From the NCBI GenBank assembly GCA_028706475.1, contig JAQWBI010000016.1:1-40090 (forward strand): a stretch of DNA of 40,090 nt, read 5' to 3'. Source of the DNA: Candidatus Cloacimonadota bacterium. GTDB taxonomy: Bacteria; Cloacimonadota; Cloacimonadia; Cloacimonadales; Cloacimonadaceae. Shown here in pieces: positions 15,520-22,815 of the stretch. Positions within the stretch are counted from its first letter, which is position 1, and each line of letters begins with the position of its first letter. Below the pieces are notes generated by a model that was not told the DNA's origin, ran no database searches, and saw only the letters and a program-made list of their open reading frames with translations. The position numbers and the translations under genes were made by a program.

Positions 15520-16064
15520 AGTACTATATCAAACTGTCCCTGATCCTTCTGGCCTTTTGCGTAGTTGCCAGCGGTATTCTGGCCTATGTGAACGGCCTTA
15601 CCGCTCCGGTGATTGCCGCACGAAAAGCTCAGACCGAGATCGACACGCGCCAAGCCCTGATTCCCGGAGCAGAATTCACTGAAGCACAAACTGCCGATGG
15701 AGCACAGTATTTCATAGCTTATGATCCTGCCACACAAGATACTTTAGGCTACACCTTCATCTCCGCTGAAACCGGATATTCCAGCACCGTGAAGACTATG
15801 GTTGGTATGGATAAAGATTTCAAGGTACTTGCCATCAAAGTGCTTGATCATGCTGAAACCCCTGGACTGGGCGCAAATTGCACCAGCGAGAGTTTCACCG
15901 GTCAGTTTTCCGGGTTAACTGTGGATCAGCTCAAAGTAGATAAAGATGGTGGAGCTGTTGTATCGCTGTCCGGTGCTACCATCACCTCCAGATGTATAGC
16001 AAATTCGATCCGCACTAGGATAACTGCAGTACAAAGCGATATAAATGCCGGAGGCGCAGAATGA
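15516..16064 (+). CDS. rnfG: Rnf complex subunit RnfG (FMN-binding)
   Basis: This subunit has a single N-terminal membrane helix (residues about 5-25) and a periplasmic FMN domain. The SGATIT motif at 152-157 fits the flavin-transferase recognition sequence, and Thr155 is the expected site of the phosphoester-linked FMN. The length of 182 residues is typical. HAETPGLGANC (112-122) is also conserved in RnfG/NqrC. Its ATGA overlaps rnfD by 4 nt, and its end overlaps rnfE by 4 nt. An ApbE-type flavin transferase is needed for maturation and is not seen in this window. Confidence 0.94.
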   Translation: MKYYIKLSLILLAFCVVASGILAYVNGLTAPVIAARKAQTEIDTRQALIPGAEFTEAQTADGAQYFIAYDPATQDTLGYTFISAETGYSSTVKTMVGMDKDFKVLAIKVLDHAETPGLGANCTSESFTGQFSGLTVDQLKVDKDGGAVVSLSGATITSRCIANSIRTRITAVQSDINAGGAE

Positions 16065-16651
16065 ACTTTATTAAAGAACTAACCAAAGGTATTATCAAAG
16101 AGAATCCCATCTTTGTAATAGTATTGGGCATGTGCCCCACTCTTGCCGTTTCCACTTCGGTGCAAAACGCCCTGGGTATGGGTCTTGCCGCCACATTTGT
16201 GCTAATCTGCTCAAACATCATGATTTCTCTGATCAAGAATATCACTCCGCCCAGCATCCGCATCCCGATCTATGTAGTGGTGATTGCCGCCTTCGTATCG
16301 ATCGTGGATATGGTGATGTCGGCTTATATTCCCGCTCTGCACAAAAGTCTGGGAATCTTCATTCCCCTCATCGTGGTAAATTGCATCATCCTTGGCCGTG
16401 CGGAAGCTTTTGCAAATAGAAACACAGTGATCATGAGCATAGCTGATGCCATCGGTATGGGGCTGGGTTTCACCCTTTCTCTCAGCGTGGTAGCAACCAT
16501 CCGGGAAATCCTGGGTGCCGGCACCTGGCTGGGTATCAAGGTCACCCCGCAAACCTATGATCCGATGCTGATGGCGATCCTGGCTCCCGGAGCTTTTATC
16601 ACTCTGGGCTTCTTGATGGCGCTGATTAACATGTTGAAGGAGAAGAAATAA
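16061..16651 (+). CDS. rnfE: Rnf complex membrane subunit RnfE
   Basis: This is a six-helix-type integral membrane subunit paralogous to RnfA; together they form the central core of Rnf. It has 196 residues, starting MNFIKELTKGIIKENPIFVI, then LGMCPTLAVSTSVQNALGMG, whose conserved Cys lies in the half-membrane helix that holds the shared intramembrane iron cluster. IPLIVVNCIILGRAEAFANR gives the second conserved cysteine. It is coupled on both sides: a 4-nt overlap with rnfG and a 1-nt overlap with rnfA. Confidence 0.95.
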   Translation: MNFIKELTKGIIKENPIFVIVLGMCPTLAVSTSVQNALGMGLAATFVLICSNIMISLIKNITPPSIRIPIYVVVIAAFVSIVDMVMSAYIPALHKSLGIFIPLIVVNCIILGRAEAFANRNTVIMSIADAIGMGLGFTLSLSVVATIREILGAGTWLGIKVTPQTYDPMLMAILAPGAFITLGFLMALINMLKEKK

Positions 16652-17259
16652 TGGGATACTTTGGTGAACTATTCGTGATGGCGATGACCGCCATCTTCAT
16701 CCAGAATTTCGTACTCTCCCGTTTCCTGGGACTTTGCCCCTACCTCGGAGTATCCAAAAAGCTTGATTCCGCAATGGGTATGGGCATGGCGGTAATCTTC
16801 GTAATGACGCTTGCCAGTGCGTTTACATTCCTGATCAATGTGTATTTGTTATTGCCCTACGGATTGAGCTATCTGCAAACCATAGCTTTCATCCTTACCA
16901 TTGCTGCGCTGGTTCAGTTTGTGGAAATGGTGATCCAGAAGAATGCTCCGGCACTGTACAAATCCTTGGGAGTGTATCTGCCTCTGATCACAACCAATTG
17001 CGCCGTTTTGGGCGTTGCTATTATCAATACCCAGGCTTTTCGCAGTGATGGCGTCACTCCTTACAACTTCTTGGATAGTACCTTAAACGGCTTCTTCAGC
17101 GGAGTGGGCTTCACCTTTGTGCTGCTGGCAATGGCAGGTATCCGCCAGCGTTTGGAAAAAGTGGAATTGCCCAAAGCCATGCGAGGCATGCCCATCGCTC
17201 TAATATTGGCAGGCACAATGGCTCTGGCGTTCTACGGCTTCATGGGCTTCAACATCTAA
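16651..17259 (+). CDS. rnfA: Rnf complex membrane subunit RnfA
   Basis: This is the partner of RnfE in the membrane core, with 202 residues and six predicted helices. The characteristic N-terminal half includes QNFVLSRFLGLCPYLGVSKK, and ITTNCAVLGVAIIN carries the second conserved cysteine that helps hold the intramembrane iron-sulfur cluster. The gene starts at the last base of the rnfE stop (TAATG), so it is coupled. The following AAGGAGG belongs to rnfB. Confidence 0.95.
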   Translation: MGYFGELFVMAMTAIFIQNFVLSRFLGLCPYLGVSKKLDSAMGMGMAVIFVMTLASAFTFLINVYLLLPYGLSYLQTIAFILTIAALVQFVEMVIQKNAPALYKSLGVYLPLITTNCAVLGVAIINTQAFRSDGVTPYNFLDSTLNGFFSGVGFTFVLLAMAGIRQRLEKVELPKAMRGMPIALILAGTMALAFYGFMGFNI

Positions 17260-17268
17260 GGAGGAAAT

Positions 17269-18291
17269 GTGACTTTTATATTATTACAATCTGCCTCCAT
17301 GTTCACTACCATAGGAATACCGGTAATAATAATCGGCGCTCTGGGGCTGGTTTTCGGCCTTATCCTCGCCTTCGCATCCAAAGTCTTTGAAGTGAAGATC
17401 GATCCCCGCGTAGAAGAAGTGCTCTCTACCCTGCCCGGCGCCAATTGCGGCGCTTGCGGAGCGGCAGGATGCGCAGGTTACGCAGAACGCATCGTAAATG
17501 AAGGCGAAGCCGTGAATAAATGCGCCCCTGGCGGTATGGAAGTGGCGGCTCAGATCGCAAAGATAATGGGACAGGATACTGGAGCGATGGAACAGAAAGT
17601 AGCCGTAATTCATTGCAGCTGCGGTGGCTATAACAACACCAGCTGGAAATACAACTACGAAGGTGTGGAATCCTGCAAGTCTGCTGCAAACATCGCTGGC
17701 GGGCCCAATAGCTGCAGCTGGGGTTGTATGGGCTTAAATGACTGCATGAAAGCTTGCTTGTTTGATGCGATTTCCATCGATGCCAATGGAATGCGGGTGA
17801 TAGACTACTCCAAATGTACGGGTTGCGGTGCCTGCGTGAAAGCATGCCCTCGCAATCTCATCACGCTTGTTCCCATCAATCGCACAGTATTCATCAAATG
17901 CTCCTCCAAAGAAAAGGGGCCGGACGCTAAAGCAGTGTGCGGCAGCTCTCATCCCTGCATCGGTTGTGGCATCTGCTCCCGCAAATGCCCTGTTCAAGCC
18001 ATTACGGTAGAAAACAACCTGGCGCGCATCGATTATGATAAGTGCATCAATTGCGGCCTCTGCGCCACAGTCTGCCCCTCTAAGACTATCCTGGATCTCA
18101 TGGCGGGACAACGCAAAAAAGCAGATATCAATCCGGAACTATGCATCGGCTGCACTATCTGCGCTAAGGTCTGCCCAGTTCAAGCCATAAACGGTGAATT
18201 GAAACAGGTTCATGCGGTGGATAAGGATAAATGTATCGGCTGCGAACAGTGTGTAGCCAAATGCCCCAAAAAGGCTATTCAAATGGTGTAA
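17269..18291 (+). CDS. rnfB: Rnf complex subunit RnfB, multi-cluster form
   Basis: This is the ferredoxin-facing electron entry subunit. A single N-terminal helix (about 12-35) anchors it. The RnfB signature CGACGAAGCAGYA (60-72) plus Cys85 binds one [4Fe-4S] cluster. A second cysteine set lies at 149, 153, 159 and 163. Five regular CxxCxxCxxxCP motifs follow at 183-193, 230-240, 259-269, 292-302 and 322-332. At 340 residues it is far longer than E. coli RsxB (about 190) and carries several more clusters, as do some anaerobe RnfB proteins. The start is the GTG at 17269 behind AAGGAGG (17258-17264); the ATG two bases earlier would stop at once. It closes the operon and is followed by a terminator. 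Confidence 0.94.
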   Translation: MTFILLQSASMFTTIGIPVIIIGALGLVFGLILAFASKVFEVKIDPRVEEVLSTLPGANCGACGAAGCAGYAERIVNEGEAVNKCAPGGMEVAAQIAKIMGQDTGAMEQKVAVIHCSCGGYNNTSWKYNYEGVESCKSAANIAGGPNSCSWGCMGLNDCMKACLFDAISIDANGMRVIDYSKCTGCGACVKACPRNLITLVPINRTVFIKCSSKEKGPDAKAVCGSSHPCIGCGICSRKCPVQAITVENNLARIDYDKCINCGLCATVCPSKTILDLMAGQRKKADINPELCIGCTICAKVCPVQAINGELKQVHAVDKDKCIGCEQCVAKCPKKAIQMV

Positions 18292-18316
18292 AAATATCTG
18301 TGATAAACCATTAAGC

Positions 18317-18348
18317 CCCGGATCACTTGTTGTTCCGGGTTCTTTTTG
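18317..18348 (+). terminator. Rho-independent terminator of the Rnf operon
   Basis: CCCGGA (18317-18322) pairs with TCCGGG (18334-18339) across an 11-nt loop, and the stem is followed by TTCTTTTT (18340-18347). It lies 26 nt after the rnfB stop and fits the end of the rnfCDGEAB transcript. Confidence 0.75.
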
Positions 18349-18575
18349 TATCCTGCTGCAGGAGCCATTTGAATCAATATCGTGCCCCTCTTGGTGGAGG
18401 GGCACGGGATTTTGACTTAGGAGGTTGCTCATCGTGGGTTCTTCATCCACGTTTATCGGCAGGGGATACCGATAAGGAGTCTTATATATACAGAGCAAAC
18501 TTCAGGCTAAAACGTGATTTTATGTATATCCATATTTTACAGATTGTTAGCAATACGCACTATAGCCCCCTTATC

Positions 18576-18605
18576 TGGAATTGTGGAAATCATTCCACAA
18601 TTCCA
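18576..18605. repeat. Perfect 13-bp inverted repeat with 4-nt loop
   Basis: TGGAATTGTGGAA (18576-18588) is followed by ATCA and then its exact reverse complement TTCCACAATTCCA (18593-18605). No T-tract follows on either side, so it is not a standard terminator. It could be an operator, a structured RNA element or the remnant of a mobile-element end. Confidence 0.8.
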
Positions 18606-18803
18606 CCGATTATGGCAGTTGTCTTTTCGATATCTGATACGATTCCAATCCGGCTCTCCAAGTTTTGCATTGCGGATGGCAATGTTCCAAGACACTTTAT
18701 CTCATTATCCTTGACGATACCGGGGAATCTCTTGACAGAAACCAAGATAAATAAATCTTGTAAAGAAATTTGTGGATCAAGAATCCGTGTATTATTGGAC
18801 TGT

Positions 18804-19790
18804 ATGATGACTAGTATTCTGAAACGAACATATCTGGTAACCGGTGGTGCGGGCTTTATCGGTTCTCATCTTTGCGAAGCCTTATTGGAGCAAGGCGGAG
18901 AAGTGATCTGCCTGGACAATTTATGTGATTTCTACGATCCTGATATCAAGCTGGCAAATCTGCGAAATATGCTATCTCAGCCGAATTTCAGCTTTATCAA
19001 AGCCGATATCCGGGATGCCCAAGCACTGAATCATATATTCTCCTTCAATAATATCGATATGTTGATCCATATAGCGGCCATGGCAGGAGTTCGCCCCTCA
19101 ATCCAAAATCCGGATTTGTACTATGACGTAAACCTCATGGGAACGCTGCGACTCTTGGAAATGTGCCGCGCTTATGGCGTAAACAAGCTTGTTTTTGCGT
19201 CTTCCTCGTCAGTGTACGGAAACAACCGGGTACCCTTCTCGGAAAGTGACCCGGTGGACAATCCCATTTCTCCCTACGCCGCAAGCAAAAAAGCAGCGGA
19301 ATTGATGTGTCATACATGGCATTATCTCCACGATATCTCCACTATTTGTCTTAGGTTTTTCACAGTTTATGGTCCGCGCCAGCGCCCGGATTTGGCGATT
19401 CACAAGTTTGCCCGGGATATATTGGCTGATAGAGCTATCACCATGTTCGGATCTGGCTCCAGCGCAAGAGATTATACTTATGTGGACGATATTATTCAGG
19501 GTGTAATAAAAGCTATTGAACGCTTGGAAGATTCCAGCGAAAAGCTGTATGAGATATACAATTTGGGCAATTCCAGCCCTATCACTCTGCAGGATATGAT
19601 TAAGAGATTGGAGCATGCTTTGGGAAAGAAAGCGAAGATTCGCTGTAAGGACATGCAGCCAGGTGATGTCGAGTGTACCTATGCTGATATCAGCAAAGCA
19701 GAAGAAGCTTTACATTACAAGCCCCAAACCGAATTTGAGGAGGGTTTGGCGAAATTTTGCTCCTGGCTGATGCAAAACACTAAGGATTGA
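18804..19790 (+). CDS. NAD-dependent sugar epimerase, UDP-glucuronate 4-epimerase-like
   Basis: This is an extended short-chain dehydrogenase of 328 residues that interconverts nucleotide sugars. The NAD-binding TGGAGFIGSH lies at about 13-22, VFASSSSVYG carries the catalytic serine, and SPYAASKKAAE carries the YxxxK pair. FFTVYGPRQRPDLAIHKF and SARDYTYVDDIIQG follow the pattern of UDP-glucuronate/UDP-galacturonate epimerases. The start is taken at the ATG of 18804 (another ATG follows directly). A frame running upstream to 18327 crosses the hairpin region and is not supported. The ribosome-binding site is poor. It probably supplies a sugar to the surface glycan made by the minus-strand operon downstream, though it faces that operon convergently. 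Confidence 0.88.
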   Translation: MMTSILKRTYLVTGGAGFIGSHLCEALLEQGGEVICLDNLCDFYDPDIKLANLRNMLSQPNFSFIKADIRDAQALNHIFSFNNIDMLIHIAAMAGVRPSIQNPDLYYDVNLMGTLRLLEMCRAYGVNKLVFASSSSVYGNNRVPFSESDPVDNPISPYAASKKAAELMCHTWHYLHDISTICLRFFTVYGPRQRPDLAIHKFARDILADRAITMFGSGSSARDYTYVDDIIQGVIKAIERLEDSSEKLYEIYNLGNSSPITLQDMIKRLEHALGKKAKIRCKDMQPGDVECTYADISKAEEALHYKPQTEFEEGLAKFCSWLMQNTKD

Positions 19791-19963
19791 GGGAGTTGGC
19801 TTCCTCTTAGCATTGATACGCAAGCACCATCTGTCCGCCACAAATGCCGACTGCTGGTTGAATACTCCACTTCGTTCCGCTGTAGAACTGTGCCGCAGAG
19901 GTGCGATGATCACTTATCAAATCCCCATGATCTGCGATATCTCCGTGCTATTCAAGCAGTGCC

Positions 19964-20029
19964 GAAGCTGATATAAAGGCGTTATAATCCAGTGCTCACT
20001 CGATAATAACCCGATGATATCTGCTTTAA
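19964..20029 (+). repeat. Dispersed palindromic repeat, copy B
   Basis: This copy starts GAAGCTGATATAAAGGCGTT, continues with CCAGTGCTCACTCG and ends GATGATATCTGCTTTAA. It is close to copies A and C over its whole length. GAAGC.GATAT at the left pairs with ATATCTGCTT at the right, and the inner TTATAATC pairs with GATAATAA, giving a long hairpin with one internal bulge. Its location between two convergent gene ends is compatible with a terminator-like use. Confidence 0.75.
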
Positions 20030-20143
20030 AACAGGGCAATTGCGAAAGGTAAAACGCTTCTGTCTGTAGAGCAAAAGTACTCGCTTTCACTCGTAGTCAA
20101 ATGAATGGGGAGGGAGGCTCTTAGTTCGGAGTTGTCTTGTGTT

Positions 20144-20290
20144 GCAGTGCTGCAGTTGACGGCGCTACGCACCGTTGAATACTTGCTTGCGCTCGTTTTC
20201 AAGTAAAAGATGAAGAAATGAATGCTGAATAATGGTGGTGCCGCACCTAAGCCTGGAGAGCGCCGCTACAAAATCTGCGTAATCTGCGTG
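20144..20290 (+). repeat. Second intergenic repeat type, copy 1
   Basis: Two blocks recur in the same order at 30617-30714. The first is GCAGTGCTGCAGTTGACGG, extending to CTACG (20144-20169), which differs from its partner mainly by transitions. The second is the tandem ATCTGCGTAATCTGCGTG (20273-20290). The spacing between the blocks differs between the two copies (127 and 79 nt start to start). Confidence 0.5.
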
Positions 20291-20294
20291 AAAC

Positions 20295-21062
20295 TCAAAC
20301 GAATGCACTCCGCTTCGTCCGCGGTTGTACAGTATATTTATCGATGATGGATCGAATCACCCAACTTGCCGCCATCATGCCCATAATCGCCGGCATATAA
20401 CTGATGGAACCAATCGTCTGCCGCTGTCTGCCTCGCTCAATTATCAGTTCATCACTGCTTTCCACATCGTCCAGCGTATCCAGGGCAAGCTCCGAGGAAT
20501 ACACACAGGGAAAGTCCAGCTTCACTCCTCTGCGGCGCAGAAACTTACGGACTCTGCGCGCAAGGGGACAATTGTAGCTTTTACTGATCTTGTCCAAGTG
20601 GATTTGGGAGGGATCCAGCCTGTTTCCGGCACCCATCACCGAGATGAAGCGCCTACCGTTTCTTGCGAGATATTCCAGGAGCCCGATCTTGGGGCCCAGA
20701 CTATCGATGGCATCGATCACAAAATCCGCATCCCTGGTTAGCTCATTTCTGTTTTCCGCATCCAGAAAGACCTGATGGCTGGTAACTTTCGCCTCTGCGT
20801 TGATCTCCAGAATGCGCTCTTGCATCAGTCCAGTCTTAGGCTTACTGATGCTGGATAGGGTGGCGAGCAATTGACGATTCAGGTTACTGGGACTCACAGT
20901 ATCAAAATCGATTAGAATAAATTGCCCGATGCCTGCTCTGGCCAAGGCTTCAACAGCATAAGACCCTACTCCGCCCAGACCGGCAATACATACCGTGTTG
21001 CACGCCAAGCTCTTTAGGGCGTCTGTGCCTACCAGCAGTTCGGTTCTGGAAAAATCCGTCAT
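20295..21062 (-). CDS. tcdA: tRNA threonylcarbamoyladenosine dehydratase (TcdA-like)
   Basis: This E1-like ThiF-fold enzyme cyclises the N6-threonylcarbamoyl group of A37 in ANN-decoding tRNAs with ATP. The 255-residue length matches the family. VCIAGLGGVGSYAVEALARAG (about 25-45) is the nucleotide-binding loop, then LIDFDTVSPSNLNRQL, DFVIDAIDSLGPK and the late VYSSE. The start is the ATG at 21062, overlapping tatD by 4 nt (ATGA). It is the last gene of the ten-gene minus-strand operon. Its function is unrelated to glycan synthesis, so it and tatD are probably housekeeping passengers. Confidence 0.88.
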   Translation of the reverse strand: MTDFSRTELLVGTDALKSLACNTVCIAGLGGVGSYAVEALARAGIGQFILIDFDTVSPSNLNRQLLATLSSISKPKTGLMQERILEINAEAKVTSHQVFLDAENRNELTRDADFVIDAIDSLGPKIGLLEYLARNGRRFISVMGAGNRLDPSQIHLDKISKSYNCPLARRVRKFLRRRGVKLDFPCVYSSELALDTLDDVESSDELIIERGRQRQTIGSISYMPAIMGMMAASWVIRSIIDKYTVQPRTKRSAFV

Positions 21063-21802
21063 AAGTCATATCCGGTAAGGCGCTTACAGTTTATCGCCTG
21101 CTCTTTTGTTAGTGTATCCACCGGAATCCCGGAGAGTTCTGCGCTGCGAGCAATAACGTTCTTAAGCCTCAATAGCGGATTATGCTCTCCCTCCTGCACA
21201 TAATAGCGGGTGATGTCAGTCTCAAAAAGGTAGCGCCCACTATCCAGCATCGCCTTCAGCAGCATGCGTTTATCCTCTCTTAAGATGCGTTCGCTGATTG
21301 TGAAATAACAATCCAGCTTCAAGAAGCTCTGAAAGGCTTCCACACTACCAGCATAGCCATGCATCAGATAACGTAAGGGATAGCGGCTCAGGATGTTATA
21401 GGCTTCCTGCTGATGCCCAACGATGTGCAGTACCACCGGAAGACTGTATGAACGGGCAAGCTCAAGCTGCCGGATAAAAGTATCCTGCATCTCCTGTTTA
21501 TCCGGATTGTTCCTGTCCAGCCCGATCTCCCCTATTGCCCACACCAGTTTCTCCTCGCATAGCCTGCGCAAGTCTGCTAGTTCCAGATCACATTCATCGA
21601 AAGAGGGATGGATTCCCGCACTATAACGCAGACAAATTCCCTTTTGATCCCGGTTTTGTGCATAATACTCCAGATCCTCTTTGCAAAGTGCTGAGGAAAG
21701 ATAGTGGCTGATGCCTTGCGACAGTGATTCTTCAAGTAGCGGCTTTAGCGGCATCATCTGCGAGAGGTTTGCCAGATGACAATGGGCATCACACAGCATC
21801 AT
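21059..21802 (-). CDS. TatD-family metal-dependent hydrolase
   Basis: This is an amidohydrolase-fold protein of 247 residues. DAHCHLANL (about 4-12) carries the HxH metal ligands, AIGEIGLDR the glutamate, VVLHIVGHQQEA and LMHGYAGS the two later histidines, and FETDITRYYV the final aspartate, in the order expected for TatD DNases. It is slightly shorter and more divergent than E. coli TatD. A role in DNA repair or RNA quality control is known for the family but not shown here. ATG ATG at 21802/21799 offers two starts; the first gives the 4-nt overlap with the upstream gene. Confidence 0.85.
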   Translation of the reverse strand: MMLCDAHCHLANLSQMMPLKPLLEESLSQGISHYLSSALCKEDLEYYAQNRDQKGICLRYSAGIHPSFDECDLELADLRRLCEEKLVWAIGEIGLDRNNPDKQEMQDTFIRQLELARSYSLPVVLHIVGHQQEAYNILSRYPLRYLMHGYAGSVEAFQSFLKLDCYFTISERILREDKRMLLKAMLDSGRYLFETDITRYYVQEGEHNPLLRLKNVIARSAELSGIPVDTLTKEQAINCKRLTGYDL

Positions 21803-22815
21803 AGCTTCAATTCCGGTAATAGTTTTGTGATCTGCCCTGCCGCGCGCTCTCCCGCTTTACCATCCAGAGCATCAAAGAAGATGGCGTTTGCTTTCTGCCT
21901 CTGTATGGAATGCTCTCCTGGGTGCTCCAACACGCGCTTTATGGCACCTTCCAGCTCTCCAAACCGCTCTATCTGGATGCTGATATCAGAAATGATGTCA
22001 TACACTTCCGGCACCGAACGGCGCGCTACGGGCAGCCTCCAGCTTACCATTGGTTTATCTAGAGCGCATATCTCGGCGATGATGGAGGATGTATCTACAA
22101 TACAGGCATCGGCTTCTGCAATATACTGCAGGGGACTTTCCTCAATATATCGGATTCCTTTGAGTTCCCGCAAACGTTTGATGTAGTCAGGATTTGTCCA
22201 TGGATGCACGCTCACGGCTATATCGTATCTATCCACCAGCTCCTGCAGGTGGTCTATCCAAAGTTCAATCCCGCTCATGCCGCTGCTGTCGTAAGTTGCG
22301 GTAAATAGCAGTTTTGGTTTTGCTTCAGCTACTTTTGTCACTGGTTTTGGCGGCAGATAGGGATCCAGCTTGGGATATCCGCCCACAGCTCCGCAACGCA
22401 CTCCAATCTCCACGGCATTGTCCAGATCCTTCTGCGAGCTGAACATATAGAGGCTAAAGGGCAAATAGTTTTTTGCCGAAGTACGGCGTTTGAAATGATA
22501 CGCACCATGCATCATGCCGATCTTGATCACGCGGGAACACGGAAATTTGTGTGCGGAAACCCGACACATGATCACGGCTTTGGGGAACACAGGCAATCTA
22601 CGCACCAATATGCCACTACTCTTCAGGTATTTGAACGTATCAGCTTTATCGGTAACGATAGGGATGGGCTTGAGGTATTTCTGCACCGGTTGCCAGATCT
22701 CCAAATCCACCGGAGTGTGACAATAAAACACAGTCTCTCTGCGCTTTCTCAGCAGGTTCAATAGCTGCCATGCCGCACTGTAAATAGGTTTGAGTAGATA
22801 ATACGAAAATACCAT
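21799..22815 (-). CDS. CDP-glycerol glycerophosphotransferase-like protein (GT-B fold)
   Basis: This 338-residue protein resembles the TagB/TagF family, which transfers glycerol-phosphate (or ribitol-phosphate) from its CDP form to a lipid-linked sugar. The evidence is IGMMHGAYHFKRRT in the N-terminal half (the family's conserved HG), GYPKLDPYLPP, and the C-terminal DTSSIIAEICALDKPMVSW, which corresponds to the family's DYSSxxFDxxxxxKP motif. The N-terminus (FSYYLLKPIYSAAWQLLNLL) may sit at the membrane surface. It starts on the last base of the ATP-grasp stop. In a Gram-negative-type LPS operon this suggests a phosphodiester decoration rather than teichoic acid. Related polyprenyl-phosphate-linked glycan transferases are an alternative. 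Confidence 0.7.
   Translation of the reverse strand: MVFSYYLLKPIYSAAWQLLNLLRKRRETVFYCHTPVDLEIWQPVQKYLKPIPIVTDKADTFKYLKSSGILVRRLPVFPKAVIMCRVSAHKFPCSRVIKIGMMHGAYHFKRRTSAKNYLPFSLYMFSSQKDLDNAVEIGVRCGAVGGYPKLDPYLPPKPVTKVAEAKPKLLFTATYDSSGMSGIELWIDHLQELVDRYDIAVSVHPWTNPDYIKRLRELKGIRYIEESPLQYIAEADACIVDTSSIIAEICALDKPMVSWRLPVARRSVPEVYDIISDISIQIERFGELEGAIKRVLEHPGEHSIQRQKANAIFFDALDGKAGERAAGQITKLLPELKL

Larger units (their letters stand above)
18292..18803. other. Gene-free region with a series of stem-loops
   Basis: Apart from the Rnf terminator this 512-nt stretch holds no gene I can support. It contains six inverted repeats in a row: 18381-18406 (stem of 9-10 bp, GTGCCCCTC with GAGGGGCAC), 18433-18451, 18454-18474, 18576-18605 (13 bp perfect), 18668-18684 (CATTGC/GCAATG) and 18743-18760 (CAAGAT/ATCTTG). 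A TTGACA at 18732-18737 is the best -35 match before the epimerase gene, but no -10 at proper spacing accompanies it. An AGGAGT at 18475-18480 follows the third stem-loop with no start codon at usable distance. Confidence 0.6.
19791..20294. other. Convergent intergenic region with two repeat types
   Basis: This gap lies between the epimerase stop and the TcdA stop. I see no gene. It contains palindromic repeat copy B (19964-20029) and two blocks of a second repeat type (20144-20169 and 20271-20290) that recur at 30617-30642 and 30696-30714. No clear terminator for either flanking gene is visible, although repeat B could fold into a hairpin. Confidence 0.6.

Noticed and set aside
18381-18480. 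Riboswitch or named Rfam RNA in the three-hairpin stretch
   Set aside because: I could not match it to any consensus I know, and no start codon follows the AGGAGT at usable distance; reported only as unexplained structure.
18139-18498. 119-residue minus-strand frame reading MSNLLSQNPVPLHQEGHD in part
   Set aside because: Half of it is antisense to rnfB and the rest lies in the hairpin region; no start signal. Kept only as a structured region.
18327-18803. Upstream extension of the epimerase frame
   Set aside because: It crosses the Rnf terminator loop and five hairpins and adds residues with no resemblance to the family; the NAD-binding motif lies right after the ATG at 18804.
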